64,000 nt of DNA from Poecilobothrus nobilitatus (GCA_947095535.1 OX352772.1:143478660-143542659), one strand, 5' to 3'; counted from the stretch's first letter, positions 1 through 10,966 are shown. Numbers and translations: made by a program. The notes: a model not told the origin generated them from the letters alone.

Positions 1-1720
1 CACAAGATTTTTTAGCAACGAATTTATTTGTTGAAACTAGTGTCTTAATAGCAGTAGCAATTGAATGACTAAAGACTTGACAAGCCAATTTAACATTCAT
101 CTTTTCAAATGAGTTTGGAAAAATATGTTTTGTTTTTTAAGTTTGGGGCACATTTTCTTGCTGTTGCCTCTTTCGTGAAGAAAAAGTGATTGAATAATCT
201 TAGATGAAACTTCCCCATCATCAGCATATAAATTATATTTAAGCAATGTGTTACGAAGAGATTTAACTAAAGTGTACTGGATCGGAAAATTAAAAAAATT
301 TTTTATTCAACCCCATTGAAATTATAAATAAAATATGAACTTTCTTTTGAAACTCCTAACATTTTAAAACAGTTTCTATTATTAGGACCCTGATCACAAA
401 TAACTGTCCTAACAGTAAGATTTAGATTGAAAGCTGTATTTAAATTTAAGTTTAATAAATTTTGGAGATTTAGTACTTACTTATTATACAACGAATACCC
501 TTATTTGTTGTATAATAAGTAAGTACATATTTCCAATTATGAATGAATGCTTTTAGCATAAATACGCAAATATACTTTGCAATTTCTTTTGTCCTTTCGT
601 GACCATAGTCGGAAAGCCCAATTACTTCGTCCAGTACCGAATTATAACTTAGATCCCTTATAGCTATTTCATTGAAAACTAACACTGCTTCTTTGGAAAG
701 AGAATTTGAAAAGATAACACCTAATTCAGTTAATTTTTGTTGATTGAAACCTAGATTTAAATATTTAATTGGTATCCACCTATTTAATGAGGAAAGATGA
801 GGTAAATTAAATTCTATGCCATTTCTTAAAAATTTATATCCTTTTAATGAACTAAAATAAATATTTAAAGCTGCCTTTTTTCACTTTCTGATCAGTTTCT
901 AGTATTTTTAAAATTCATTTTTACGAGTATTTTTGCATTATTACTTAAATTAGGTTGTCCTTCAATTGAACTAATAAAACTATCCTGCTTTTGTTTCTTA
1001 ATTTCACGTTTTAGCTTTTTATTTTGAATTTTTAAATTACTATTTGCTTTTTCGTTATGAGAAAATTTTTTTAAAATAATACGTTTCTCTTTCTTGAAAT
1101 TGTAAACAATTTTTGCAAAAACCACTTTAAGGCAAAATGTTAGGAGATGTTGGCCGATCATTTTCAAAAAGGTATATTATATTGGCTTTCTACGGGGCAA
1201 TTTTCTACACCAAGTTCGAAAATATTGAAATTTTGTAGTTGCTGAATTTGCTTAGTATTGTTTGAATGCTGTATAATATTTAGTATAATATTTTTTTCAT
1301 TGTTATTAAATAAACACAATGTAGGAATTGCCCCTTTTTTTAACGTTTTGCGTTAAAATTTTGTTTTAAAATGATCTTGGCATACTCTTAAATGTGTTTT
1401 TTTGATATTTTCAATACTCACGGAAATTTGGAGGCCCAGATTTTCAATAGATTTTTGTCTTTAGGAAATCTATAAAACTTACCGTCAAAAGATCTTATGC
1501 CAAACCACGAAAGATATTCCAGAATTGCGTGAATCGCTTTTTTTTTAAATATTTCTAAAATATTTACAGCACATGCAAAAGAAATAGAAACATGCAAAAA
1601 AGAGGAAAGTAATATTGAAACATGCAAAAAAAGAAAAATATGTTGATTACAGAAAGAATTTAAATATTTACATACATATTGATATTGCATATATACCTTT
1701 TCAAAGGCAAATACAATCAT
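1..1720 (-). pseudogene. P-element/THAP9-like transposase relic, 3' end beyond the window edge
   Basis: This is a broken transposase of the P-element/THAP9 superfamily, which cuts and pastes DNA through an RNase H-like catalytic core. Reading down the minus strand, 1500-1290 encodes a THAP-type zinc finger (SFDGKFYRFPKD, then CQDHF, then LKKGAIPTL), with a frameshift near 1420 and no recognisable first cysteine pair. A lysine-rich coiled-coil-like stretch lies at 892-1167. The catalytic-domain start (NSVLDEVIGLSDYG, then VFMLKAFIHNWK) is at 470-685. A CDQGPNN motif is near 390-370, and a C-terminal part (FSHSIATAI) runs off the edge at 1. Frames change several times and no open frame exceeds 100 codons, so it is dead. 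Assignment to the P superfamily rests on motif order. The family is known in flies and vertebrates. Confidence 0.75.
473..526. repeat. 20-bp perfect inverted repeat inside the P-like transposase
   Basis: Two 20-base arms (left arm begins GTACTTACTTATTATAC) are perfect reverse complements separated by a 14-base spacer at 493-506. The hairpin falls just after the NWKYVLTYY codons of the transposase and brings the reading frame to a stop soon after. It looks like a fold-back insertion rather than coding sequence. Confidence 0.85.
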
Positions 1721-1885
1721 TTTTCTTTAAAATTAAATTTTTCATTTTCCTTTAAAAACTTTTTAAAATTTAAAAAATATTTAAACGTCATTTCAGTCAA
1801 ATATTTTATTAATATTAATTATTTTTTAATGATTTATATATATATTATGTCTATTTAAGTTGGAATGTTAGCATAAATTATAATA

Positions 1886-2811
1886 AACAAGTAAATGTAA
1901 TAGAAAGTCGAAGCAACCGACTTATTAATACCCTACACCTGAATAATTCGAATTAATTTAAAAATCCATGTTTTTTTGGCCGCTGCTTGAACTTCCTCCC
2001 TTTTCTGTCTTATTCAACTCGAATTTCAGGAGCGTAAAAGAGGCATCCTCTTGGGATATGCTTGACACTCTTGTAGAAAAGTTCAAGTTTCTATCTTTAT
2101 TAATTTCGAAGATATGCTTGTTAGTCCTTGGGAGACGTGTCTCAGGTAACCGAAATGCCACTCCAATTCATAAAATTCATCTCAGGGACATAAAGAAAAC
2201 AATTACATTTATAAATTTAAAGGTTCTACTTTTGTTGGTTTTGGAGATATGCTCGTTTAGAAGCTTCCAAAGCCCGAACCCATGGACCAAATCCTCTCAA
2301 ATTTCAAAGACTTAAATAAAATATGAAAGAACACCATTATACCTAATTTAAAGGTTCTGTCTTTGTTGGTTTTGGAAATAATCTCGTTTGCTCTGGGGCT
2401 CTTTCGGAAGCTTACAAAATCCGAACCCATGGACCAAATTCTCTCAAATTTCAGAGACATAAATCAAACATGAAAGAACACCATTGCACCAAATTTAAAG
2501 GTTCTATCTTTGTTAATTTCGTTATGCGTGTTCAGTTTTGGAAGTTGTATGGGAGGTACCCGAACCCTTGATCCGATTTCGCCTATTTGCAATCCTCGTT
2601 TTTCTTTAGTATAAATTTGATCAAGATAGCATCATTATTTTTTGAGTTATCGTGCGTACGGACGGACGGACGGACATCGCTAAATCGACTCAGGAGATGA
2701 TCCTGATTCAGAATATATATACATGTCTATATCTAACTCACTTCCTTTTGGTGGTTACAAACACCATACCAAAGTTAATATACCCTATTCTATTGGTGTA
2801 GGTATATAATA
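1886..2811 (+). mobile_element. DINE-1/Helentron-like non-autonomous element, copy 1
   Basis: The left part (GTAAATGTAATAGAAAGTCG, then TACCCTACACC) and the right part (GACGGACGGACGGACATCG, then a block ending GGTGTAGGTATATAA) recur at 36225-38507. The left part also recurs inverted at 23411-23578. The ends carry imperfect subterminal inverted repeats (TACCCTACACC against GGTGTAGGTATA). Between them lie about three copies of a ~147-bp repeat starting AAATTTAAAGGTTC near 2210, 2347 and 2490. The layout of subterminal repeat, central tandem repeats, GACG microsatellite and conserved right block matches what is known of DINE-1/Helentron-type elements of flies. The family name is an inference. 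No transposase is encoded, and open frames across it are by-products of the repeat. Confidence 0.6.
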
Positions 2812-3483
2812 AATGTGATTAAAAAAATTAGTTAATTTTTTATAAAATATTTAACTCAAATTAAAATTTAATGTTTAAAAATTTCTTACTTTAACAACCG
2901 AATGTTGTTGAAGAGAAAAGAAAAGTTTAATTTGAAAAAAATAGTGAATTTCCTCTAGAAGTGGAATAAAAATGCTGGCCCTGGAGATTCCACTTATTGT
3001 TCTTATTGATTTCACGTTTACCTGTATTAGACCGTAAAAAAGTATGTACACATAACCATTCATTCAGAGTATCATGAGTGAGTATCTTTTAAACAGAAAT
3101 TATTTTTTCATAAATAATATAGTTTCCCTGACAAATACAACATAATAAGGAAATGATGTCTGTTTTTTTCCCCGGGTGTGGAAAAAAAGTATTAAAAAAA
3201 TTAAATTTAGGCACATATGTAGGCAATTTAAAAAAAATAGCTATTGGAAAGAATTATATGTATGTACATGATATATCAAATAAATTCAATGTATTTATCT
3301 TATTGTTAAAATTAAATGTTCACTCATGATTTCCTTAGAAGGCTGACGTTATGTAGATCGTTAAAAAAAATAAAAATGTACGGAATTTATAACTACATAC
3401 CTACATATTCATAATACATTGCTAATTAAAAATGCAAATTCCTTTAAAGAAAAACATTTTAGAAATAAACAAAAAAGAACCCT

Positions 3484-3565
3484 ACATAACTTATGTTTTA
3501 CAACAATGTAACTTATTTTTTACAACAATGCAACTTATTTTTTACAACTTATGTTTTACAACAGT
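3484..3565. repeat. Minisatellite, ~22-bp unit, about four copies
   Basis: The unit AACTTATGTTTTACAACAAT repeats about four times with small changes (TTTTTT for TGTTTT, and one shortened copy). There is no coding potential. Confidence 0.75.
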
Positions 3566-4100
3566 ATAATATTTTAAACATAAGTATGTAGGCAAGGTCG
3601 ACTGGCAACAGGCAAGGTTTACATACATACATACATATGTTTTTTAAGAAGTAACAAAAAATTATACTTACATTTTAATGTACCTTTAATTTATGTATTT
3701 TGAAAATTTCAAATCACTTTTATTATTTTAATATGTACATAATATACATTTAATATACATTACATATGTGTATATTATGTATTTAATTATAAAGTTCTAA
3801 ACAAATTTTACTTTTAAAAGAAACTTTTAACTTTTAGTTTTACTTTTAAAAGAAGTTCAATTGCTTTTGCAATTAAAAATAAAAACCGCGCTCTAAATCC
3901 CTCTGTTCACACTTAGGTGCATTCTGCAGTTGTAACTTCTTCATTCTCTTTCCCACTTCCTCGTTTCTCCTAAAAAATGCTTTAAAACGAATTTATGCGA
4001 AAAAAAAGGACGAAAAAGTAGTTGCAACTTTTTTAACCAAAATTTAGCGGTTGAACCAATTACAAGTCACCAATACATGTAAAACAGCAATAAAAAATTT

Positions 4101-4145
4101 TATGATATACAATGGTATATCATAATGTAGATAATGATCTACATT
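4101..4145. repeat. Two adjoining hairpins with the same AATG loop
   Basis: TATGATATAC pairs with GTATATCATA around an AATG loop (4101-4124). It is followed immediately by AATGTAGAT paired with ATCTACATT around a second AATG loop (4124-4145). Both stems are perfect. Confidence 0.85.
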
Positions 4146-4303
4146 AATTTTTAACCGAATTATGGTGATTCCAAAAACAAATAATTTTAATTGAGAATTC
4201 TTTTTTCCGGAATTTTTTTGTTCGATATTTTATATAATTCGGCCTTTGTAATTTCGGGATTTTTTTTTTTCATAATTTTAAATCATTCGTATTTTTGTTT
4301 CAG

Positions 4304-4795
4304 TAAAGTGGGCCTATGAAAGTAGGGAAAAGAAAATAAATTCGATGTATGAGCACAATTTCAAAGGAAATGCTTCTACCCGTTTTGAGTTGGAAGCGGA
4401 GAAGATTGCAAAGAAATTATACGAAAAACATTGTTTATTTTTTGAGACCCCATCCACCATTTCCGGCTGGCAGTCCAGACAGTATAAGTTATAATGGAGA
4501 TGAGTGGAAACTGGTTGAAATAAGATCGCCAGTAAAAGGAAATTTTTTAGTTTCATGTGATCTACTAGCAAAATTAAAATATAATTATTGTGTCGATGAT
4601 TCGTTTTCGTTAAATGAAAGACCTATATGCATGTATTATGGTGAGATCCAACTGAAGCTACCCATTACAAATTTAACAAACTGTGATCTTGTTATTTTTA
4701 GAGCCTTTTCAAATTCAATTGAAGTTATTAATATAAAAAGGAATGATAGTTTTATATTAAAATTTTATCTAAAATTTATTTTACTAAGTATATAA
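4304..4795 (+). pseudogene. YqaJ-like (lambda-exonuclease type) nuclease fragment
   Basis: A C-terminal exon of a PD-(D/E)xK nuclease of the YqaJ viral-recombinase type, common as multicopy genes in arthropods. The exon seems to begin after a TTTTTGTTTCAG acceptor. It first reads KWAYESREKKI, then GNASTRFELEAEKIAKKLYE, the substrate-side helix typical of the family. After a frameshift near 4430-4445 it continues with AGSPDS (catalytic D), KLVEIRSPVKG (E-x-K position) and MYYGEIQLKLPITN, and ends at 4795. The usual E-x-K lysine is R here, which would be expected to disable cleavage. The upstream exons are not visible. Chromosomal or selfish origin is unknown. Similarity is by motif only. Confidence 0.65.
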
Positions 4796-5608
4796 GTAAA
4801 CAGTTAATTTAATTTTTTATTAGTACAAATTCACTATACTTTTACTATTAAAAATTTTCCTTTTTATAATTTGAAAGTTATTATTTTTATGCAATGAAAT
4901 TAAAAGAACTGAAAAATATTAAGTTATGCAATATTTATTTAAAAATGTTTTTTGTTTGTTTGAATTACATATTTTATTTTTACATTTTTGTTTATTTTAT
5001 TTTTAATTTTTTTTTTGAATTATTTTACTTTTAATTTTTGTTTGAATTTTTATGTTTTTATAGTTTATCTATTAAAATTAAATATTATTAACATATTTTA
5101 ATCTTGTTTTATTTTAATTTATATTTTAAGTTTTTTTAGTTTTGTAAATATTTATCATCTTTCATAAGTGAAAGATAATAAACAAATTTGTTATCGCTCT
5201 TATAACAGTTAGTACTTCGTCAACATAAGACAGAACACTAAGCTGCCATTTTATTAGCCAAAATATTAAACATATTCATTCATAAAAAACAGGTGTTTTA
5301 TTTCACTCTAAATTTTATTATAAAGAACATTTTAAAATACAGACATTTTTATACATTTAATGTAGGTTACATTATTGATAACGCAGCAATTTTTACATTA
5401 CTCTTATTAAAAATTATAAGTGTATTACATTACAGGTTATTGCATAATTATTAATATAATAATGATAATACAATGCACAATAATGTGCAATAATTAAAAG
5501 GTGATTAAACTAACATATTTGATTAGAGCATTAAACTTTATTTAAGGTTTCAAATTAAACTAAATTTTTTGTTAGTGAATAAAAGATTTTTTGTAAGTAG
5601 AATAATTT
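4796..5608. other. Gene-free AT-rich stretch, left flank of the TIR transposon
   Basis: No coding signal. If the DNA transposon at 5609-9563 is removed, this flank joins the sequence just past the Gypsy env stop. It may therefore contain the missing Gypsy 3' untranslated region or LTR, but I could not recognise LTR ends. Confidence 0.4.
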
Positions 5609-5637
5609 CTGTGGCAATAAGGAAAAACTGCCTAAGT
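5609..5637 (+). repeat. Left terminal inverted repeat of the DNA transposon
   Basis: 29 bases starting CTGTGGCAATAAGGAAAAAC, identical to the reverse complement of 9535-9563. Flanked outside by ATTT. Confidence 0.9.
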
Positions 5638-7394
5638 AGAAAAATGACATTTAAAGTAAAACACATTTAAAATTTTGATTTGATTTTTGAAAAAATATTT
5701 AAATTTGTAACAGTTCTAATATGGTGTGATCTACAGTAAATTAATGCGAAAATGATTTTATTCAACAAGTAAGTCCATATAATACTTGGTTTTGAAATTA
5801 TAATAAAATTAACCACTTAAGCTATTTTTCCAAAACAATATTTTTGGCATATAAAATGATATGTGAGTTAAGTTGTTTTTCCATCGCTAAAATAGACTAA
5901 AAGTAAGGTATATTTCGACTTACTATGTTTTTCTTCATTACAATTCTGGTTTTTTTCTATATTTCAGGTAAAAGTGTTAGGGTTTTGAACTAACTCAGAA
6001 CAAAAAATGAAATAAATAAAAACAAAATTTTAACCAAATTTTACCTAGCTCTAAAATCAATATGGTCAAATTTCACTAATTCAAAATGTTTATTAATAAT
6101 GCAATATAATAATATTATTCGTATATCAACAAAATTTTATTTTTTCAAAAAAAAAATAAATAAACAATACATTTCAGTCAATAAAAAATAATAATATCTT
6201 ACGGTTAAATAATAATTAGAAATATGTACATTATAAATTAAATATTTTTCAAAAACAAATTATTAAATAAACACATCATAATTTTTAATTTACCAAGTTT
6301 TCTTCTATGCTTTTAGTTATATCTGGATGAAAATCGGCTTCCATTTGTTCGGTTGAAAGATTTTTATAAAACAAATGGAAACAAGGATCAATAAATGGTA
6401 GCATTTCTAAAAGATCTTTTTTCTTCTTCGAACAAATTTTTATTTCTTCTTTTATTATATCTAAATCACTTGTGGCTATTGCTGATATACCTCTTTTAGA
6501 AATATTTAAAATTTTGAATGGTTCACTTTGATCCAAACTTGTCTTGTACAGTATTCTGCCAATATTTTCTTTTTCGTATCTCAGCCATTTTACGTTTTTC
6601 CAAATAAATGCTTCAGCATTTTCGGAACGGTTTCTCCACAAAAATTTTTTTTTTAGTAGTCCCGAAAAGTCAATAAAATCTTCCTTTTCCATTTCTATTA
6701 CCTTGAACTTTTTTTTAGTACCCACTGATCTGATAAAATTGTACCAGTCTCTAGGGTGGTGGATTTTTGTTTGCGTTTTCCTTTTTTTTCGTTCAATGAC
6801 GGAGTGGTCAACATCACACTCCATGTGTGTATGACCAGGAATTAAAAATTTGTGATCAATCGTTTTTACTTGGTTATTCATAGTGTATAGATAGGTCATA
6901 TACATTATGCTGATAAAAGAATTTCTATTCTGGGCAAGAATCACTATAAAAAATAATATGTTTTACTGCTCCATCATTTATACTTTTAAGGTGCTTAAAT
7001 AAACATGAGCCAATCTCGTTACCTCCACTCTTTGCTGTGGCTTCATGCCACATGTAGCAATATGGGTTTCCGGTCGCTCCATCGTGTATAGTTAAATTAA
7101 ACGTCCAAAGTTGACGCTTATAGAAGGCTATGAATGTTTTTAATAATGGTGTCGGAAGACATTGTTGTAAATCAAACATATACGTTTTTACAGAACTATT
7201 TTGCCTAGCTAAATCTTTATCACTTGCCTTTGCCTTGTAAGCTAAATCAGCCAATAAATGATGTTCTTTTAAAGAGTTTTCTAATTGAACAATTTCATTT
7301 GTATTGTTAGAACGACTTACTTCAATTTTGGCTTTTAGTAGATCGCAAGTGTGGCAGCTGTCAACTTTGGGTGCTTTGAATCTTAATCCAGTAC

Positions 7395-7449
7395 CTATAA
7401 AAGAAAAACATTTTTAGTAATTATTTTATATTAAATAGTTTAAACTTAC
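7395..7449 (-). other. Spliceosomal intron 2 of the transposase-like gene
   Basis: A 55-base intron with donor GTAAGT (7449-7444) and acceptor TTTTATAG ending at 7395. It interrupts between two halves of one serine codon, and removing it joins a conserved protein block in frame. Confidence 0.75.
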
Positions 7450-8475
7450 TTTCAAATATTTTAGAGTATGATGAAAGGCTAATTGACGATTGGAATTTTT
7501 CAGTGTATAGTTTATGCATTCTAGATACGTTTAAATCAGCTACTAAATATTTTTTAGAAGTATCCCTTCTGGAATAGTGGCTTTCATATGCGGGAAAGCT
7601 ATGAATGTGCAATAATACTGACTGAACTAACTCATCGCTCAATTTGTTTGGGGGAACTTTACGTCCTCTTTAATCCATTAGATTATTCACATTCCCATTT
7701 AATTTTTTTTTTTGTACATTTTTTATAAAGCCCACTGTTTCATCAAAGCATTGTAAAAAACATGTTTGACAAACATTAATCCGTGCTTTATCAATCTCAA
7801 TGTAATAATAAGAAGTATGTTGCCGATTTCTAGAGGCATTTCCATTTCTTGCCACTTTATGAGTTTTTTTATCTTCTATTTGAATTAAAGAGCTTATGTA
7901 AAGCACCCTTTTATTATAACACCCTAAAGCCCAGTAATTTTCAAAAATATGTTTTTGTACTTGAACAGGAATTTTATGTTTACAGCCTTTTCTACAGTTT
8001 TTTGTAAGAGGAACAAATATTCTTTTTGAAACAACTCCAGATTTTCTAACATATCTTTGACCAGCATTACGTTTTATTTGGATATCTTTTTTCTTATTAA
8101 TTATATCAGTGTTATCAATTTCCATTAGCATCTGCTCAATTTGTTTCCCACCTTTTATTATTTTTTCGTCGTCTTCTGATATTTCATTATGGTCTAATGA
8201 AATACAAGACAAAGCACTTCCTTGAGATTTGAAACTAGGTTGATAATCTGGATCCCTTAATGAATTATCAGAGCTAAAATCTGATTGAATTTCATCATTT
8301 ATAATAGGTAAGTTTAAAACAGGTAAGTTCGTTGTTATTGAATCAGCAAAATATTTTAATAATGATATTTCAAAAATAAATCCATTTGCAGACGATTCCG
8401 TTTCATTTTTTACAACTGAAGAAAAAAAATTAGGTAAAAAAATACCACAATTTTTGTCTTTAGCTCTGATGTTTT

Positions 8476-8796
8476 CTGTAAATTAATATTATTAATAATA
8501 ATACGGTATATTAGTTCAGCTTCAATAGGTTGCCAAAAGTTTAATTTTTTATAGTAAAAACAACGTTTATTAACAACATTAATTTTAATAAATATCCAAA
8601 CAAAACTAAGTTAAATGTAGGTATGTACCTACATAATAAGCAATTTCTGTTAAAATTTTCGAATAAAAAATTTAAGTAGGTACCTAATACCTATCTAAAG
8701 ATTTTTATCAAAATTACTGCACATAAATAATTATTTAAACTATATAAACTATATACTTATTTTACATTTTATTAAAAATGTATTATTAATACTTAC
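8476..8796 (-). other. Spliceosomal intron 1 of the transposase-like gene
   Basis: A 321-base AT-rich intron with donor GTAAGT (8796-8791) and acceptor TTTACAG ending at 8476. Exon 1 ends in phase 1 and exon 2 continues open for 1,026 bases apart from the single TAA. Confidence 0.65.
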
Positions 8797-9149
8797 CTTT
8801 GTGTGCTTGAATTGAAGTGTTTTTTTTTTTAGCCATTTCAATTAATTTAAGAATGCGTGATGACATTTTAATCAAAAAATTGTTTTGCAATATGCACTTA
8901 CAAAGATTAAATAATTAATATTTACTGTATTTTAAACAAAATTATTAATAATTAAATTTATTTATCACACTTTACTTATAATAATAAAAATATAAATTAT
9001 TGTTATTATATCGCACTTGACTTCTTTATTCTAATTCACTTGAAAGAATAACATATGCATGTGTCATAATTGACTAAGTAAACTTATAACTGTATTTTCC
9101 GTTACAACTAATAAAGAAAAAAAGCCTAACTGACTTTGCATTCAAAAAA

Positions 9150-9552
9150 TACTTTTTTATTAGAAGGAAAAACGTACAAACTCGTCTTAGAATATTCAAT
9201 GTATTTAATGTAATTTTGGAAAAAACGCCTAATTCGACTTTGTTAGTTATGGAAAGTTTATAATAATTTGATCAGAGTGATTTGTTTATTAGTTAGGAAA
9301 AACAGACTATCTCAATTTTAGTCTTTCTTCCAAATTAATGAAAAATGTTCTTGTATTGATAAGTGAGATAGATAGTTTTTCCAAAAGTCTGCTTGTGCCA
9401 AAATGACTTAGGTCATTATGATTTTTGTCTATAACTTCCAATAAAAATGAGATACACAAACGGGATTTTGACAGAGTATAATATAAAATAAGAACAATTC
9501 AAATTTGGATTAATATTAAAAACTGCCTAACTCGACTTAGGCAGTTTTTCCT
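9150..9552. repeat. Subterminal motif copies near the right end of the transposon
   Basis: Imperfect copies of GGAAAAACNGCCTAACTCGA appear near 9164, 9218, 9295, in reverse near 9358-9385, and as a 12-bp palindrome arm AAAACTGCCTAA at 9522-9552. A weaker pair is seen near the left end at 5870-5935 (GTTTTTCCATCG, CGACTTACTATG). Repeated subterminal motifs of this kind are transposase-binding sites in several known families. Here the function is inferred. Confidence 0.6.
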
Positions 9553-9563
9553 TATTGCCACAG
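9535..9563 (-). repeat. Right terminal inverted repeat of the DNA transposon
   Basis: Perfect inverted match over 29 bases to 5609-5637, followed by the ATTT target duplicate at 9564-9567. Confidence 0.9.
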
Positions 9564-9586
9564 ATTTTAATATTGATGACTGTTCA

Positions 9587-10938
9587 CTACTCTCCCTCTA
9601 AAGACGTGACGTCCTTGGCTCGTATAACGTTTTGTAGTGCGTTAATTTTTGCTATTTGCATTTGCTTGTTGGTTAGAATGTTATCTACTGTTGGTTTTTG
9701 ATTGTTTACTCTGATTTTGGTACGTTTTTTTAGTAAGTAAAATAGAAACAAAGCTGTTGAAATTATACCAATTATCCCGAGTGTTGTCCAGACTGTAGTT
9801 GAATTGTTTTTAGTTTCTATTGCGAGTTGAAGTATTCTTTTTGTTATATTCAGGTGCAGATTATGGACATGATCTAATGTTATTATTTCGTTATGATTAG
9901 TAAAATTGATATTGATTAGTTTGGGTGAAATTGATTCGTGAAGTACTTTTGTGTTTGTTTCAAACACAGTATCGTTGATAATTAATTTGTTTTTGAATGT
10001 GATAAGGTAAGTACCCCTTTTTATTGTGAATTGTTGTTTGTCATCTTCCAAAACTTCAGCCGGAGAGTTATTGATTACAACTAGGCCGTCAGTTATTTCT
10101 TTGATTTTACTTATTTGTTTTGCTGTTATTGTAGAACAGGATGCTGAGTTGTTATTCATTAGAGCAATAGCACATGGAGCGCTTGACATTTTTTCACATA
10201 TAGATACCGTTGTTGCTTGTTGGCATTTGTTAATAGGAATGAAGGTTTCGTTATATTTTGCTATATTATCGGTTTCTAATAAGATTTGCTTATTATTGTT
10301 ATTTACTGAATATAAAATAATTTGATTACAAATGTCTTTAATTTTTGGTATTTTTACAATGTATTTTATTTGATCTATGGAACTATAAATTTTTATCTGC
10401 GGTAATAAGAGAATGTCGGTAGTAGGTATTGAATAGTGCAGTTGAATTATTTTATTTATTTCAAATAAATTTAAAATTAACGGGTTCACTACCTTTAATT
10501 TTGAAAGTGCTATACCGTTAAGTATATTTGTTAAATCGGATATTATCATTCTATTTCTTATCATGACTAAATCAAAAATTTAATCCTGTAATTTTTTGGT
10601 TAATATGATTTAGATCATTATGATCAGGGTTTCCCGCGATAAATTTCCATATGCTTCCTATAAAATCCAAGGATCTTTTTGCTTGGTGATGTGAACTTTG
10701 GAAAATTGTTATAAGTTTTTCCATCTCGTTTATGTCATGCTCTATAAGCAAATAAGGATCGTTTCTAGTTTTGAATGAATGCAATAAGTCTTTGTTTTCT
10801 AATAGAATTTCTTCATATTGAGTTAGGTTCACGATGTGGATCAAATAAAAGTAGCCATAATTTAACATTACAGTTCCTTTCCTGACAGGTATGATGGGGG
10901 ATTTTGAATAATCTCGTATTTCTGCATAAGTTATTTGC
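9587..10938 (-). pseudogene. env: Gypsy env (F-type fusion protein), copy 1, two frames
   Basis: An envelope glycoprotein of insect errantivirus type, related to the baculovirus F protein. The first part (10868-10572) begins near MLNYGYFYLIHIV and holds a dibasic, furin-like cleavage site (HQAKRS) followed by a fusion-peptide-like LDFIGSIWKFIAGNPDHND. The frame then breaks. The second part (10564-9587) has cysteine pairs (ICEKMSSAPC), and a membrane segment near residues 260-285 (LGIIGIISTALFLFYLL) followed by KKRTK and a cytoplasmic tail. The frameshift between 10572 and 10564 and the missing signal peptide suggest it is not functional. Upstream codons from 10938 (QITYAEIRDYSK) follow a likely 3' splice site, as expected for a spliced env message. 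Confidence 0.85.
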
Positions 10939-10950
10939 CTGAAATTTGGA
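10937..10950 (-). promoter_or_regulatory. Possible env 3' splice acceptor
   Basis: AAATTTCAG ending at 10939 lies directly before the first env-like codons. Errantivirus env is expressed from a spliced RNA, so an acceptor is expected here. It is supported by position and consensus only. Confidence 0.4.
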
Positions 10951-10966
10951 AAATTTAAACTTTAGA

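Larger units (their letters stand above)
2812..4303. other. Gene-free AT-rich stretch
   Basis: No open frame here resembles a protein. The stretch holds A/T homopolymers, a short minisatellite (3484-3565), a CATA microsatellite near 3620-3640 and paired hairpins at 4101-4145. A pyrimidine-rich tract at 4290-4303 ends in CAG and may be the splice acceptor of the following YqaJ-like relic. Confidence 0.6.
6285..8866 (-). pseudogene. Three-exon transposase-like gene with one nonsense codon and one frameshift
   Basis: Exon 1 is 8866-8797 (starts MSSRILKLIEMAKK), exon 2 is 8475-7450, exon 3 is 7394-6285. Introns have clean GTAAGT donors and TACAG/TATAG acceptors, and the joined phases agree, giving about 735 codons. 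Exon 2 has an acidic N-terminus, a Cys-rich region (KNCRKGCKHK, then CQTCFLQC) and IHSFPAYESHYSRR. Exon 3 opens at the splice with TGLRFKAPKVDSCHTCD. It then carries QLWTFNLTIHDG, YMWHEA and IIFYSDSC, followed after a frameshift near 6935 by QNRNS and IPGHTHMECDVDHS. This reads as an RNase H/DDE-like core, and the same architecture occurs in multicopy arthropod proteins of unknown function. A TAA at 7672-7670 interrupts exon 2, and the reading frame is off by one base near 6935. The TIR setting argues that it is the transposase. Confidence 0.75.
5609..9563 (-). mobile_element. Complete TIR DNA transposon (3,955 bp), superfamily uncertain
   Basis: Both ends carry the same 29-base inverted repeat, beginning CTGTGGCAATAAGG, with no mismatch. 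ATTT lies directly outside both ends (5605-5608 and 9564-9567), as expected for a 4-bp target-site duplication. The only gene is a transposase-like protein on the minus strand (6285-8866) with two introns. The right subterminal region holds several imperfect copies of an internal motif. The 4-bp A/T target and DDE-like protein recall Sola-type transposons, but that is an uncertain recollection and the superfamily should be treated as open. The perfect ends suggest recent movement although the gene itself has two lesions. Confidence 0.8.

Noticed and set aside
10026..10325. Plus-strand open frame of 99 codons (also at 16735-17034)
   Set aside because: Antisense shadow of the env gene, preserved only because the unit is duplicated.
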